Positions 1 to 7,850 of a DNA stretch of 64,000 nt are shown piece after piece. Below the pieces are notes generated by a model that ran no database searches, was not told where the DNA came from, and saw only the letters and a list, made by a program, of their open reading frames with translations. The translations under genes and the position numbers were made by a program. The number at the start of each line of letters is the position of its first letter. Positions within the stretch are counted from its first letter, which is position 1. Source of the stretch: Sutcliffiella rhizosphaerae (GTDB lineage Bacteria > Bacillota > Bacilli > Bacillales > Bacillaceae_I); assembly GCF_917563925.1 (NCBI RefSeq), contig NZ_CAKJTJ010000011.1:44511-108510 (forward strand). Reading direction: 5' to 3'.

Positions 1-1
1 A

Positions 2-229
2 GATGCAAATGAAGACCCAGTGGCAGTTATTAAAACCGAATCTGTCGAGGTGGTTCCAATGAATATGGTTTCCGAAGACTTTGCCGTTGCAGAAGGTGAA
101 GGAGATTACCAATATTGGTGGAATGCTCATGAATACTTTTTTCGACATGTGTTAAAAGAATACGGTTTAGAATATTCACCAGAAATGCTGCTTGTATGTG
201 AACGGTTTAAAAAAGTATACCCGAGGTGA
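2..229 (+). CDS. ASCH domain protein, C-terminal part (5' end outside window)
   Basis: The frame is open from base 2, with no credible start inside the window, so this is the 3' end of a longer gene. The visible 76 residues contain the pattern DPVAVIKTESVEVVP, then FAVAEGEGD, then an aromatic-rich WWNAHEYFF segment, as in ASCH-domain proteins (PUA-like beta-barrel, thought to bind RNA or modified nucleotides). The molecular role of this copy is unknown. It ends in a TGATG overlap with the next gene, suggesting translational coupling. Confidence 0.75.
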   Translation, partial: DANEDPVAVIKTESVEVVPMNMVSEDFAVAEGEGDYQYWWNAHEYFFRHVLKEYGLEYSPEMLLVCERFKKVYPR

Positions 230-234
230 TGGAT

Positions 235-783
235 GTGACAAATCGAATTGTAATAGGGGCAGGAGAATATAACAATAATCCTGGTTGTATACATACACAG
301 GAAGAGGAATTAAGTCTATTACGACCGGAAGATTGGGATCGGAAGTTTGAAGTTAATTCCTTATCTGCTATTTTAGCTGAGCATGTATGGGAGCACTTGA
401 CTTTTGAGGAAGGGATTATAGCAGCAAAGCTTTGTCATACATATTTAAAGACTTCTGGTTACATCCGGTGTGCGGTGCCTGATGGTTATTTTCCTAACGA
501 AGCTTATCAACATATAGTCAAAATTGGTGGGTCAGGGCCAAAGGATCACCCTGCTGCCAGTCATAAAATAGTATATACCTATACCTCATTACAGCAAATG
601 TTTGTATTAGCAGGTTTTGAGGTGAGACTGCTTGAATATTGTGATGAAGAAGGGCATTTTCATCATACGAATTGGAATAGGGAAGATGGCATCATCTTTC
701 GTTCCAAACAATTTGATCCTAGAAATCAGGGGGAGCAATTAGTATCCCCTTCTTTAATTGTGGACGCAGTAAAGTGTGGTTAA
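235..783 (+). CDS. SAM-dependent methyltransferase-like protein
   Basis: About 183 residues. The segment AEHVWEHLTFEEG followed by YLKTSGYIRCAVPDG resembles the post-motif-II region of class I SAM methyltransferases of the 'predicted SAM-dependent methyltransferase' type, where EHVxEHL and R(I)AVPDG are typical. The N-terminal glycine-rich SAM loop is short or missing (only VIGAGEY), so activity is uncertain. Possible starts are ATG at 229 or GTG at 235. The ribosome site GAGGTGAT at 224-231 overlaps the first and fits the GTG better. The gene follows the ASCH gene directly and is probably co-transcribed with it. Confidence 0.65.
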   Translation: MTNRIVIGAGEYNNNPGCIHTQEEELSLLRPEDWDRKFEVNSLSAILAEHVWEHLTFEEGIIAAKLCHTYLKTSGYIRCAVPDGYFPNEAYQHIVKIGGSGPKDHPAASHKIVYTYTSLQQMFVLAGFEVRLLEYCDEEGHFHHTNWNREDGIIFRSKQFDPRNQGEQLVSPSLIVDAVKCG

Positions 784-1283
784 GGAATGGGACTTTGTAA
801 GGTAATTTCATCTTCTTCCTTTTTCTTTTTCATAAGGTTTTCCCATAACCACTGGAACCCATACATCAAGACTGCTTCCGCTACACATAGTACATAGAGT
901 TGGTGACGATTCATTTTCTTCATTTTGAGTATTCCGATATGTTCAAAGAAATAGTTCATCGGATACACCAACACAGCATCCGTCACAGCGTTCAAGACGA
1001 AATATAAGAAGAAACGCCCGTATGTGAGGCGTAATATCCACAGTGGTCCCGCGAAAAAAGGCCCAGCCATAAACGCAAATTCATTAATAAAATACGGAGG
1101 GATTTTCTTGAAGATTTTCCACCAATTAAACTTTACTGCCAGCAAGCTTTCAATCATCATTATCCCAGCTGTAAATAAAGTTCCAGGCAAAAATCTTTTA
1201 AAAGCCTTCCAACCTAAAAAGGGGAGCGTCAATAACGAAGTAATGAACATCAACCACAAAAATAAAACAGGCCTTTTCTTCAC
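780..1283 (-). CDS. Polytopic membrane protein, unknown function
   Basis: 167 residues starting at a GTG 7 nt downstream of a strong AGGAGG (upstream TTG in the same frame rejected). It has four or five hydrophobic segments (about residues 4-24, 30-50, 68-88, 92-114, 126-146) and a lysine-rich C-terminal tail (KKKKEED) that is probably cytoplasmic. I do not recognise a named family; similar short polytopic proteins are common in Bacillus. It converges on the methyltransferase-like gene with a 4-base overlap of 3' ends. Confidence 0.6.
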   Translation of the reverse strand: MKKRPVLFLWLMFITSLLTLPFLGWKAFKRFLPGTLFTAGIMMIESLLAVKFNWWKIFKKIPPYFINEFAFMAGPFFAGPLWILRLTYGRFFLYFVLNAVTDAVLVYPMNYFFEHIGILKMKKMNRHQLYVLCVAEAVLMYGFQWLWENLMKKKKEEDEITLQSPIP

Positions 1284-1505
1284 AATATATCCTCCTATCA
1301 ACCTTACGTCCTGCTTTTACTTTGTGTAATTTGATGGAAAATATGTTTTGGGAAAGGTTGTGTTTGGAGGGAATTTTTATGTAAAGGACTTTGTTATTAA
1401 AGTGTTCTTTATGTGAATGATATTCCTAAATGCACTCATATGGCAGATGAAAGCCCGAAATTCCACCATTCCTGAAAAAGGGATACTTATCACCTACTCA
1501 AGTAC

Positions 1506-1666
1506 TCAGACTTCAAACAAGTCAGAAGCATTTTCTTCACTCATAATTCGCACTATATCCTCTATTAGTTTTTCATATTCTAATTCATTCAACGGTATGG
1601 ATTCCAAGTCGTGTTGATATTGAATAAAACAATTTCTTATCATTTTTTTAGCAAGCTTTTTTCCAT
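1506..1666 (-). pseudogene. yqzH: yqzH-like protein, frameshifted
   Basis: The only start with a good ribosome site (GAGGTGAC) is ATG at 1666, but it gives just MEKSLLKK and then stops. Adding one A to the A7 run at 1643-1649 joins this to a frame reading MIRNCFIQYQHDLESIPLN and on to DLFEV, which fits the short YqzH-like family in length and character. The 3' end may also be disturbed: SEYLSR follows in another frame. The position, divergent from the yqjW-type polymerase, is the same as in B. subtilis, which supports the assignment. The frameshift could be a real deletion or a homopolymer read error. Confidence 0.6.
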
Positions 1667-1751
1667 ATCCGTCACCTCGTTTATTCCTTTATTATAATGC
1701 TTTTCACCTGTGCAGAAAGGGAAATGTCGATAAATGTAGAGGAAATTACCA

Positions 1752-1780
1752 TTGAAACCGAACGTATATTCGCTTATTAT
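1752..1780 (+). promoter_or_regulatory. SigA-type promoter of yqjW with LexA box 1 in the spacer
   Basis: -35 TTGAAA (1752-1757), 17-nt spacer, -10 TATTAT (1775-1780). The spacer contains CGAACGTATATTCG (1759-1772), a close match to the Bacillus LexA/DinR operator CGAAC-N4-GTTCG. Repressor binding here would block RNA polymerase directly. Confidence 0.75.
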
Positions 1781-1799
1781 TGGGTATATACTACTAAAG

Positions 1800-1813
1800 C
1801 GAACATATATTCG
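1800..1813 (+). promoter_or_regulatory. LexA (SOS) box 2
   Basis: CGAACATATATTCG is a near-perfect palindromic LexA operator. It lies 28 bp after box 1 and 17 bp before the start codon of the Y-family polymerase, so it would sit just downstream of the transcription start. Confidence 0.8.
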
Positions 1814-1829
1814 TTTTTGGAGAGGTGCA

Positions 1830-3098
1830 ATGGTTGTGAACATAAATTACAGCAAGATGCCTAACAACAAGATTTTATGTGTAGATATGAAAAGTTTTTA
1901 TGCCAGCTGTTCGGCTGTCATAAAGGGACTTAACCCCCTTACCTGTTATTTGGCGGTAGTAGGAGATACGGAAAGGCAAGGAAGCGTAGTGCTGGCAGCT
2001 TCTCCGATGTTAAAAAAAGAATTTGGTATTAAGACGGGGTCCCGCCGATTTGAAATTCCTGATGGCAAAGGAATTCATATTGTGAATCCCCAGATGGCAA
2101 GCTATTTGCGTATCTCAACAGAAATAACCCGGCTTTTTAATCGCTACGTACCGAAGAGTGCTATCCATACCTATAGTGTGGATGAGAGCTTTTTACAAAT
2201 AGATGGAGCGGAAGGGATTTGGGGAGATGCCACCACCATTGCTCATAAAATAAGAGAGGCTATGGATCGCGAAATTCAGCTTCCATGTGCAATTGGAATT
2301 GGCCCAAACATGCTCATGTCAAAGCTTTGCCTTGATCTAGAAGCAAAGAAAGAAGGAGTGGCTGAATGGACTTATGAAGATGTAAAAGAAAAGCTTTGGC
2401 GACTTTCACCCTTGCGAGAAATGTGGGGAATTGGATCTAGAGTGGAAAAAACGTTAAATAGCATGGGGATTTTTAATGTTGGTCAGCTTGCCAACTACCC
2501 GCTCGAGCTACTCGAAAAGAAATTCGGAGTGATGGGCAATCAGCTTTATCATCATGCCTGGGGGATAGACTTATCCGAGCTAGGTGCTCCCATTGTTCAA
2601 GGGCAGATTAGCTTTGGGAAAAGCCAAATTTTAATGCGTGACTACACCAATCCAAAAGAGGTTAAACATGTCATCCTAGAGATTTGTGAAGAGGTCGCCA
2701 GAAGAACCCGCCATCATCGCAAAGCTGGTCGCACCATCAGTCTAGGTATTGGTTATAGCCGCGATGAGCTTGGCGGGGGATTCTATCGCTCACGGACGAT
2801 GGAGCGTGCTAGCAATATTACGATGGATTTATACCGCACATGTCTGGAGCTATTTGAAGAAAATTATCAATCAAAAACGGTCCGGAAAATTGCCATATCT
2901 CTTTCCAACATTGTTGATGACAACGAAATGCAACTAAGTCTCTTCGAATTGGAGCAACCAAAAAAAAGGGAGCTCGGCTATGTAATGGATACCATTCGTG
3001 GGAAGTATGGTTCCAAGGCATTATTACGTGCAGTATCTTATACGAACGCAGGTACTGCGGTGCATAGAAGCAGGCTTATAGGCGGACACAAGTCATAA
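1830..3098 (+). CDS. yqjW: Y-family translesion DNA polymerase (YqjW/UvrX type)
   Basis: 422 residues from the ATG preceded by GGAGAGGTG; the longer upstream frame runs through the LexA boxes and is not used. Conserved Y-family signatures are the metal-binding DMKSFYAS near residue 20, the R-rich finger region (ASPMLKKEFGIKTGSRRFEIP), the catalytic SVDESF near residue 115, and AIGIGPNMLMSKL. The C-terminal two thirds is the thumb and little-finger region. The family bypasses damaged template bases during the SOS response. Two LexA boxes upstream and the following yqjX gene agree with that role. It resembles chromosomal YqjW and the SP-beta prophage UvrX equally; its place beside yqzH and yqjX favours YqjW. 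Confidence 0.93.
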   Translation: MVVNINYSKMPNNKILCVDMKSFYASCSAVIKGLNPLTCYLAVVGDTERQGSVVLAASPMLKKEFGIKTGSRRFEIPDGKGIHIVNPQMASYLRISTEITRLFNRYVPKSAIHTYSVDESFLQIDGAEGIWGDATTIAHKIREAMDREIQLPCAIGIGPNMLMSKLCLDLEAKKEGVAEWTYEDVKEKLWRLSPLREMWGIGSRVEKTLNSMGIFNVGQLANYPLELLEKKFGVMGNQLYHHAWGIDLSELGAPIVQGQISFGKSQILMRDYTNPKEVKHVILEICEEVARRTRHHRKAGRTISLGIGYSRDELGGGFYRSRTMERASNITMDLYRTCLELFEENYQSKTVRKIAISLSNIVDDNEMQLSLFELEQPKKRELGYVMDTIRGKYGSKALLRAVSYTNAGTAVHRSRLIGGHKS

Positions 3099-3129
3099 GG
3101 GATATAAGGGAAAGAGGTGCTATAACGGA

Positions 3130-3453
3130 ATGATAAGAGATCGAGGAACGATTAAATGGACGTCCATGATGTTACCAGAGCATGTTAAAATGCTGCGCGA
3201 TTGGGTAAAAGAAGATACGTATGAAACAAGGCCAGAACTTGATGAACAGCGCCTGGAAGAACTAAATGAACGATTTTGCGAAGCGCTGGAAACGGGTCGG
3301 GAAGTTACGATTACCTATTATGAAAAAAGAAGGTATCAACTGTTTGTAGGATCCGTTCACCACTTAGATCCCTACAAATGTCGCCTGCATGTAGTCGACA
3401 AATTTGGCGAGGCAGGCTGGTTAAACATGAAGGATATTTTAGATATTTCTTAG
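3130..3453 (+). CDS. yqjX: YolD-like protein (YqjX)
   Basis: 107 residues. The start MIRDRGTIKWTSMMLPEHV followed by an acidic helix and a C-terminal segment HHLDPYKCRLHVVD is the pattern of the YolD-like family, whose members sit after Y-family polymerases in Bacillus and its phages and are presumed accessory to translesion synthesis. It lies 31 bp after yqjW with no terminator, so it is in the same SOS operon. Confidence 0.88.
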   Translation: MIRDRGTIKWTSMMLPEHVKMLRDWVKEDTYETRPELDEQRLEELNERFCEALETGREVTITYYEKRRYQLFVGSVHHLDPYKCRLHVVDKFGEAGWLNMKDILDIS

Positions 3454-3490
3454 TAGAATTTCTTGGACGGGTGATTCCCCGTCCAGTGTA

Positions 3491-4255
3491 TTATTGACTT
3501 AAATATTCCCGATAAAGCAATTTCAAGGTTTCATAAATCTTTATATCTGCCTCTTGATTGTCAGAACGATTTGGCAACTCAATAGCTCCTAAAGCGAAAA
3601 GAATAGGGTCATTATCAAAACCTCCCAGTATTCCAAAATCCAAGATGACGTTTTCTAAACCGCCAGTCATATGATTTAAAAGATAGGAAGGAATTTCATC
3701 GACCATTCCCTGTTGCCTCACAAGCCCATTGATAAGTGGAACCCAAATGAGCGGATTTTCCTTATATTTTTGAAAAATTTCCAGCATTACATCGAATAGC
3801 TGACCAAGTTGTCCTTTATTTTTATTAGCTCTTGGATTTTCTGTAACATATAAGGTCGGAGAATAAGACTGGATAGTTTTATTTACTTTTTCCCACCCTC
3901 CGCAAAAATTTACTAACCCATTGGCAACATAGCTATCATGACATGCAATCATAACCTCCACTGCTTCCCGTAAAGCTAATGAGCGTCGATGTTGAAAATG
4001 AGGATATAATTCCTTGCTGTCTTCATTCGGATTAAAGCAGATATGTGGAACAATATCATCCCATTGAAATAACCCTTCCTCCACCCAACAGGCGACACTG
4101 AACCCGATGGCTACTTTAGCCGCTGAAGCAAGTGGGACTAACATATCACTATTCCATGAAAAAAATGTATCATCCTTAGTTGAGAAAATTTTGATACCGA
4201 CGTTTCCTTTTTCTATTTCTAGCAGTTTTTCTATTGCCCTATTCAACATGTTCAC
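3491..4255 (-). CDS. Class-A-beta-lactamase-fold serine hydrolase
   Basis: 254 residues, no signal peptide, so probably cytoplasmic. The nucleophile motif SxxK is Ser44-Ala-Ala-Lys47 (PLASAAKVAIG). HDSYVANGLVN near residue 105 occupies the place of the SxN motif. The third motif, normally KTG, reads MTGG, so the lysine is absent. This suggests a peptidase/esterase-like or catalytically changed member rather than a true penicillinase. It converges with yqjX. No antibiotic resistance should be inferred from sequence alone. Confidence 0.75.
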   Translation of the reverse strand: MNMLNRAIEKLLEIEKGNVGIKIFSTKDDTFFSWNSDMLVPLASAAKVAIGFSVACWVEEGLFQWDDIVPHICFNPNEDSKELYPHFQHRRSLALREAVEVMIACHDSYVANGLVNFCGGWEKVNKTIQSYSPTLYVTENPRANKNKGQLGQLFDVMLEIFQKYKENPLIWVPLINGLVRQQGMVDEIPSYLLNHMTGGLENVILDFGILGGFDNDPILFALGAIELPNRSDNQEADIKIYETLKLLYREYLSQ

Positions 4256-4510
4256 CTACATTTAATATTTTTTTATAAAAAAGTGCAAGTTGCTGACCTC
4301 GAGTGAAACTATTACAAAATAGCAAGGCGCCTGGCACTGTTATAATTGTCAAAAATCATTCTTTAAGAAAATTCTACATAGAGAGAAAATAGTCCTCTTT
4401 ACTCCTAATTCTTTAAATTAATCAGAAGAGATAAATAAATCAGAAGAAAAAGGGAAAATATGCTAAAATTAAATTGAACGAATTATTTTACAATTAGCTT
4501 AACAGAGGAA

Positions 4511-4927
4511 ATGGTTAAAGATGCAGAAAGGAAGTTAGGTGTCACATTACCAAATTCTTATATTGGATTATGTAAAATTCAAAACGGAGGTTATATCATT
4601 CATAAAGCTCACCCGACAACCGTTCCAACAAACTGGGCAGTAGATCATGTTAGTGTCGACAATATCAATGGCATATCAGATGAAGGAATTTTATCAAGTA
4701 ACTATTACATAGAAGAATGGGACTTACCTAAAGAACTTGTTTTGTTATGCGGTGATGGAAATACATGGATAGCGATGGATTATCAAAGCACAAAAGAGAA
4801 TCATCTAATTATTTACATAGATTTAGAGTGGACAGAAGAAACGTTTATTTTGGAGTTGGCACCTAATTTTGATACGTTTTTTAAGAATTTATATACCATG
4901 AAAATTAATTGGAAGGATGGAGGTTAA
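4511..4927 (+). CDS. SMI1/KNR4 (SUKH) family protein, N-terminus probably damaged
   Basis: 138 residues as called. KLGVTLPNSYIGLCKIQNGGYI, the VDHVSVDNINGI stretch and LLCGDGNTWIAMDY are the hallmarks of SUKH/SMI1 proteins, often immunity proteins or orphan regulators in Bacillus. Family members normally have about 15 more residues before this start. Here the frame stays open upstream (TNYFTISLTEE) but has no start codon before an in-frame TGA at 4475. The called ATG has only a GAGG 2 nt away, too close for a good ribosome site. It may be poorly or not translated. Confidence 0.7.
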   Translation: MVKDAERKLGVTLPNSYIGLCKIQNGGYIIHKAHPTTVPTNWAVDHVSVDNINGISDEGILSSNYYIEEWDLPKELVLLCGDGNTWIAMDYQSTKENHLIIYIDLEWTEETFILELAPNFDTFFKNLYTMKINWKDGG

Positions 4928-4930
4928 AGA

Positions 4931-5332
4931 ATGATTGCTCCTATAGAAGGCTTAACTGAATTTACTAAAATGCATGATAGCTTTATGACAGATTGGAACG
5001 TAGCAATGAGTTCGGGTGACACCTCCTTATTAGAGAGAATGACAGAAGATTATTATGTAGCTTATTTTACAAGCAACCAAGAAAAGCCTCTATTTTTCAA
5101 CAGACAGGAGGCAGTGGATGGAATGCGCCAATCAGTTAAGCAACTATTAGGTGCAAAAAAGAAATTTGAAAATAGAGTTATACGATTAAGGAACAATGAA
5201 AATGCAGTAGTTTTCTATGAATTACTAATAATAAAAAATGATGACGTATTAGCAAAGATGTTTACGATCGAAAATTGGAAGCTTGTTAATGAGGAATGGA
5301 TGATTGTAAGAGAAACAGTGGAAGCAATATAG
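4931..5332 (+). CDS. NTF2-like / SnoaL-fold protein, copy 1
   Basis: 133 residues. A long N-terminal helix (TEFTKMHDSFMTDWNVAMSSGD), then DYYVAYF and beta-rich segments ending in NEEWMIVRETVEAI, are the usual arrangement of the NTF2-like cone-shaped fold (DUF4440-type). Function unknown; proteins of this kind bind small ligands or act as orphan immunity-like proteins. It starts 3 nt after the SUKH gene and is translationally coupled to it. Confidence 0.6.
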   Translation: MIAPIEGLTEFTKMHDSFMTDWNVAMSSGDTSLLERMTEDYYVAYFTSNQEKPLFFNRQEAVDGMRQSVKQLLGAKKKFENRVIRLRNNENAVVFYELLIIKNDDVLAKMFTIENWKLVNEEWMIVRETVEAI

Positions 5333-5373
5333 TGGGCGAACCAAATGTAGCCTAACGGAAGGGGAGTATATGA

Positions 5374-5760
5374 ATGGAAAAGGAAGCCATTAAAGCAGTA
5401 GAAGAGTACCGTTCCATTCTCAATGAAGGAGAAGTGGAAGAAGTAAATAAATGGATATCAGATGATTTTATTGGCTATTTTGGTTATTACAATTATAGAG
5501 ATTATGAAGTTTATAATGGAGAATCGTATAAAGAATCTAATATTGAAACCTTAAACTCATATAAAGGGAAAAATCCTTATTGGGAATATCAAGACTTAAC
5601 AAGAAACCTTAGATCAGAAAATGAAATGATTCTTTCATCAATAATAGATTTCTATATATCAGGAGAAAAAGTTGCAACGGCCTTAGCAATGGAAATATTT
5701 AAAAAAGAACGTGATGGGTGGAAATTATACAGACAGCATATGGAGAGATACTCGCAATAA
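5374..5760 (+). CDS. NTF2-like protein, copy 2
   Basis: 128 residues with the same helix-then-sheet plan as its neighbour: VEEYRSILNEGEVEEVNKWISDDFIGYFG at the start and a C-terminal FKKERDGWKLYRQHMERY strand. Family members are often annotated 'flavoprotein', but I see no flavin motif. The second of two adjacent NTF2-like genes, probably an old duplication. The start ATG at 5374 is preferred because the ATG 5 nt upstream opens only a short frame. Confidence 0.6.
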   Translation: MEKEAIKAVEEYRSILNEGEVEEVNKWISDDFIGYFGYYNYRDYEVYNGESYKESNIETLNSYKGKNPYWEYQDLTRNLRSENEMILSSIIDFYISGEKVATALAMEIFKKERDGWKLYRQHMERYSQ

Positions 5761-5854
5761 ATATTTATCTTGAAGTCTATTATTTATTACTATCATACAT
5801 TCAATCCGTGCTCTTAAGAAGAAGAAATAAGTATTTTTAAAGAGGGGTGTTACT

Positions 5855-6172
5855 ATGACAGAATGGAAAAAAGTAGTGATAAGACTAATGGAAATAATGA
5901 TAATCTTTGCGGGAGGTCTACTCCTTACCATATATATTTTAAAACCAATCTATACAGCATTTGGGATACTATTAATAGGGAATATATGGGTAAACTGGTT
6001 TGGGGTATCATATTTTCTTTTTACCGTATATACAATAATGGTTGGTTTGTTTCTATGGAAAGAAAATATATTGTTTCAAAAACGAATAAGCTCAAAATTA
6101 TTCTGGGTGATGTTTCTCATTGCAAATTATGTAATATTTATTCCTTTTATTAAAGGAGAAAACCCTTTTTAA
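5855..6172 (+). CDS. Small membrane protein, unknown
   Basis: 105 residues with a clear GAGGGGTG ribosome site. Three hydrophobic segments (about residues 8-30, 36-64, 82-98) predict a small integral membrane protein. No family recognised. Another frame over the same stretch (from 5863) is a shadow without a ribosome site. Confidence 0.55.
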   Translation: MTEWKKVVIRLMEIMIIFAGGLLLTIYILKPIYTAFGILLIGNIWVNWFGVSYFLFTVYTIMVGLFLWKENILFQKRISSKLFWVMFLIANYVIFIPFIKGENPF

Positions 6173-6266
6173 TAAGTAGCGTAAAAACATACTTTAATAG
6201 GAAATTAACCAAACTAATAGTACTTCCAAATCATTGTATTGCATCAAGGAAGGAGGAGGAGCATCG

Positions 6267-6572
6267 GTGGAGGCGATATTATGGTTTATATTAATAATTC
6301 CTTTATACGGTGTTCTAATCTGGACATATTTCTATCCGGAGGAAAGTATGATATTTGGGCATAGATGGAAGTATAGAGAGGAACCAGAGTTTTCTGATGT
6401 AGCAGTTAGTTTTACCCGATTTGGGGCAATAGTAGGGATTTTTTTCTTAACAATTGTATTCGTAGGAGTTAACTTTGGTCAACCAATCACTTTACTATTT
6501 GTTCTAGCTTTTATCATATTAGTAATTTATAGACTATTAAAGCTGAGGAAGCATTTATTAGAAGACGAGTAA
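6267..6572 (+). CDS. DUF6199-like small membrane protein
   Basis: 101 residues from a GTG behind GGAGGAGGAG; an upstream ATG in frame overlaps that ribosome site and is rejected. Two or three membrane segments (residues 3-22, 52-72, 78-92) surround a conserved-looking FGHRWKYREEPEFSD loop, which resembles a small Bacillus family annotated DUF6199. Function unknown. Confidence 0.6.
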   Translation: MEAILWFILIIPLYGVLIWTYFYPEESMIFGHRWKYREEPEFSDVAVSFTRFGAIVGIFFLTIVFVGVNFGQPITLLFVLAFIILVIYRLLKLRKHLLEDE

Positions 6573-6617
6573 TAATTGCTTCATAGTGTTTTAGTAAAAA
6601 AGAATGGGTGATAATTT

Positions 6618-6986
6618 ATGAAAAATGTTTTCATAATAGCTTTGTTGTTCATAGTGATGTGCAGTCCAAGTAACAATAAAACGGTGCAAACTATTCAAAC
6701 GATGGAACAAGATCTTATGTTAATTGTCCATTCTCATCAAGTGAACCTTTCATCGAATCAACATGATTACATCTCCTCACATGCCAAAGAATTCAATAGG
6801 TTAGTTTCAAGCAAAGAACTAGGATTATCATATTTATTAAAACAGTTTGAATCAAAAGAACAAAATAGCCTTAAAGAATATATAATGGCAACTGTATGTG
6901 TAGAAATACTAGGAAACGAAAATAAAGGTAAGGAATGGTCCACTGGACGTGAGTGGTATATGGACTATAAAAAAACTACAACATAG
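6618..6986 (+). CDS. Putative secreted protein or lipoprotein, unknown
   Basis: 122 residues. The N-terminus KNVFIIALLFIVMCSPSNN is a signal peptide with a cysteine where a lipobox cysteine would be, though Met at -1 is unusual for signal peptidase II. The rest is hydrophilic and helical. No recognised domain. Probably part of the run of small accessory genes on this strand. Confidence 0.5.
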   Translation: MKNVFIIALLFIVMCSPSNNKTVQTIQTMEQDLMLIVHSHQVNLSSNQHDYISSHAKEFNRLVSSKELGLSYLLKQFESKEQNSLKEYIMATVCVEILGNENKGKEWSTGREWYMDYKKTTT

Positions 6987-7059
6987 AATGTAAAAATAAG
7001 AGTTAGGTAAAATTAGATGAAATTCATTTTATTAGACCCTTGCTAAGGAGGAGTTTCTA

Positions 7060-7461
7060 TTGAAATTTTTATATTATTTTCTATCCACCATAATAGTTGG
7101 AATTATTTTTTATGTAGGACTGAATCACCAAACAAGGTTTCATGAAATTGCAAATACGACATATAATTTGATGCCTTTACTAATTTATACGACGGTGTTT
7201 CCTATTGTAATAGGGATGTTATTTCGAGTACCTAAACTAATAATGGAAATGGTAGCAAAGCAAAAATGGACTTTTAACTGGAAGAAAGTAGTCGCAATTG
7301 GAGTGCCAAGTCTATACTTAGCATGTATTCCATTACTCGGTATGGTATTTGGTTTGAATGTATGGTTAGCGAAACAGGTTTTGCATCTAGGCGATCCTAT
7401 ATTACCAACAACAGCAGGAATTGTGTTTGGCTATATATTATTAGATAGTTTACATGACTAG
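7060..7461 (+). CDS. Four-helix membrane protein, unknown
   Basis: 133 residues from a TTG behind AAGGAGGAG. Hydrophobic segments at about residues 3-21, 38-58, 82-104 and 112-130. No family recognised. The 3' end overlaps the next gene by 8 nt, implying coupling. Confidence 0.55.
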   Translation: MKFLYYFLSTIIVGIIFYVGLNHQTRFHEIANTTYNLMPLLIYTTVFPIVIGMLFRVPKLIMEMVAKQKWTFNWKKVVAIGVPSLYLACIPLLGMVFGLNVWLAKQVLHLGDPILPTTAGIVFGYILLDSLHD

Positions 7462-7849
7462 AATAATAATAATGGATATAAAAAAGATCCAGCCAAGCCA
7501 ACTATATATAAACCAATCAAAATTAGAAAACTTGGAGAGACAATTTAATCCAGATGAAATAACTAGCAATCACCCCTTGCCGATAAAAAAACAAAAGGAA
7601 CAGATTTTCTTTACGGATGGCCACACAAGGGCATTTATGTACTATAAAGCAGGTAAAAAAGAAATCCCCGTCTACTGGGATGAAGATGAATTGGATATGG
7701 AGCTATATATGACTTGCTTAGGTTGGTGTAAAGAAAACAAGATACATTTTATAGGTGATTTGAAAGATCGCATTTTACCTAATGAAATCTATAAGGAACT
7801 TTGGATTAATAGGTGTAAAAAATATACATCAAAAAGAAAGGAAGAATAA
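7454..7849 (+). CDS. ParB/Srx-fold nuclease-like domain protein
   Basis: 131 residues. The segment KIQPSQLYINQSKL, then PLPIKKQKEQIFFTDGHTRAF and YKAGKKEIPVYWDEDE, reproduces the ParB/sulfiredoxin-like core: the (V/I)DGHTR-A motif with following aG-x-x-xIPV. No DNA-binding HTH is present, so this is not a chromosome-segregation ParB. Such standalone domains are of unknown function. An alternative start is ATG at 7472. It overlaps the upstream membrane protein gene and lies next to the GNAT fusion. Confidence 0.65.
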   Translation: MTRIIIMDIKKIQPSQLYINQSKLENLERQFNPDEITSNHPLPIKKQKEQIFFTDGHTRAFMYYKAGKKEIPVYWDEDELDMELYMTCLGWCKENKIHFIGDLKDRILPNEIYKELWINRCKKYTSKRKEE

Positions 7850-7850
7850 A

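Noticed and set aside
4511..5760. Toxin-antitoxin or full polymorphic toxin locus
   Set aside because: Only immunity-like folds are present; no toxin domain is seen nearby.
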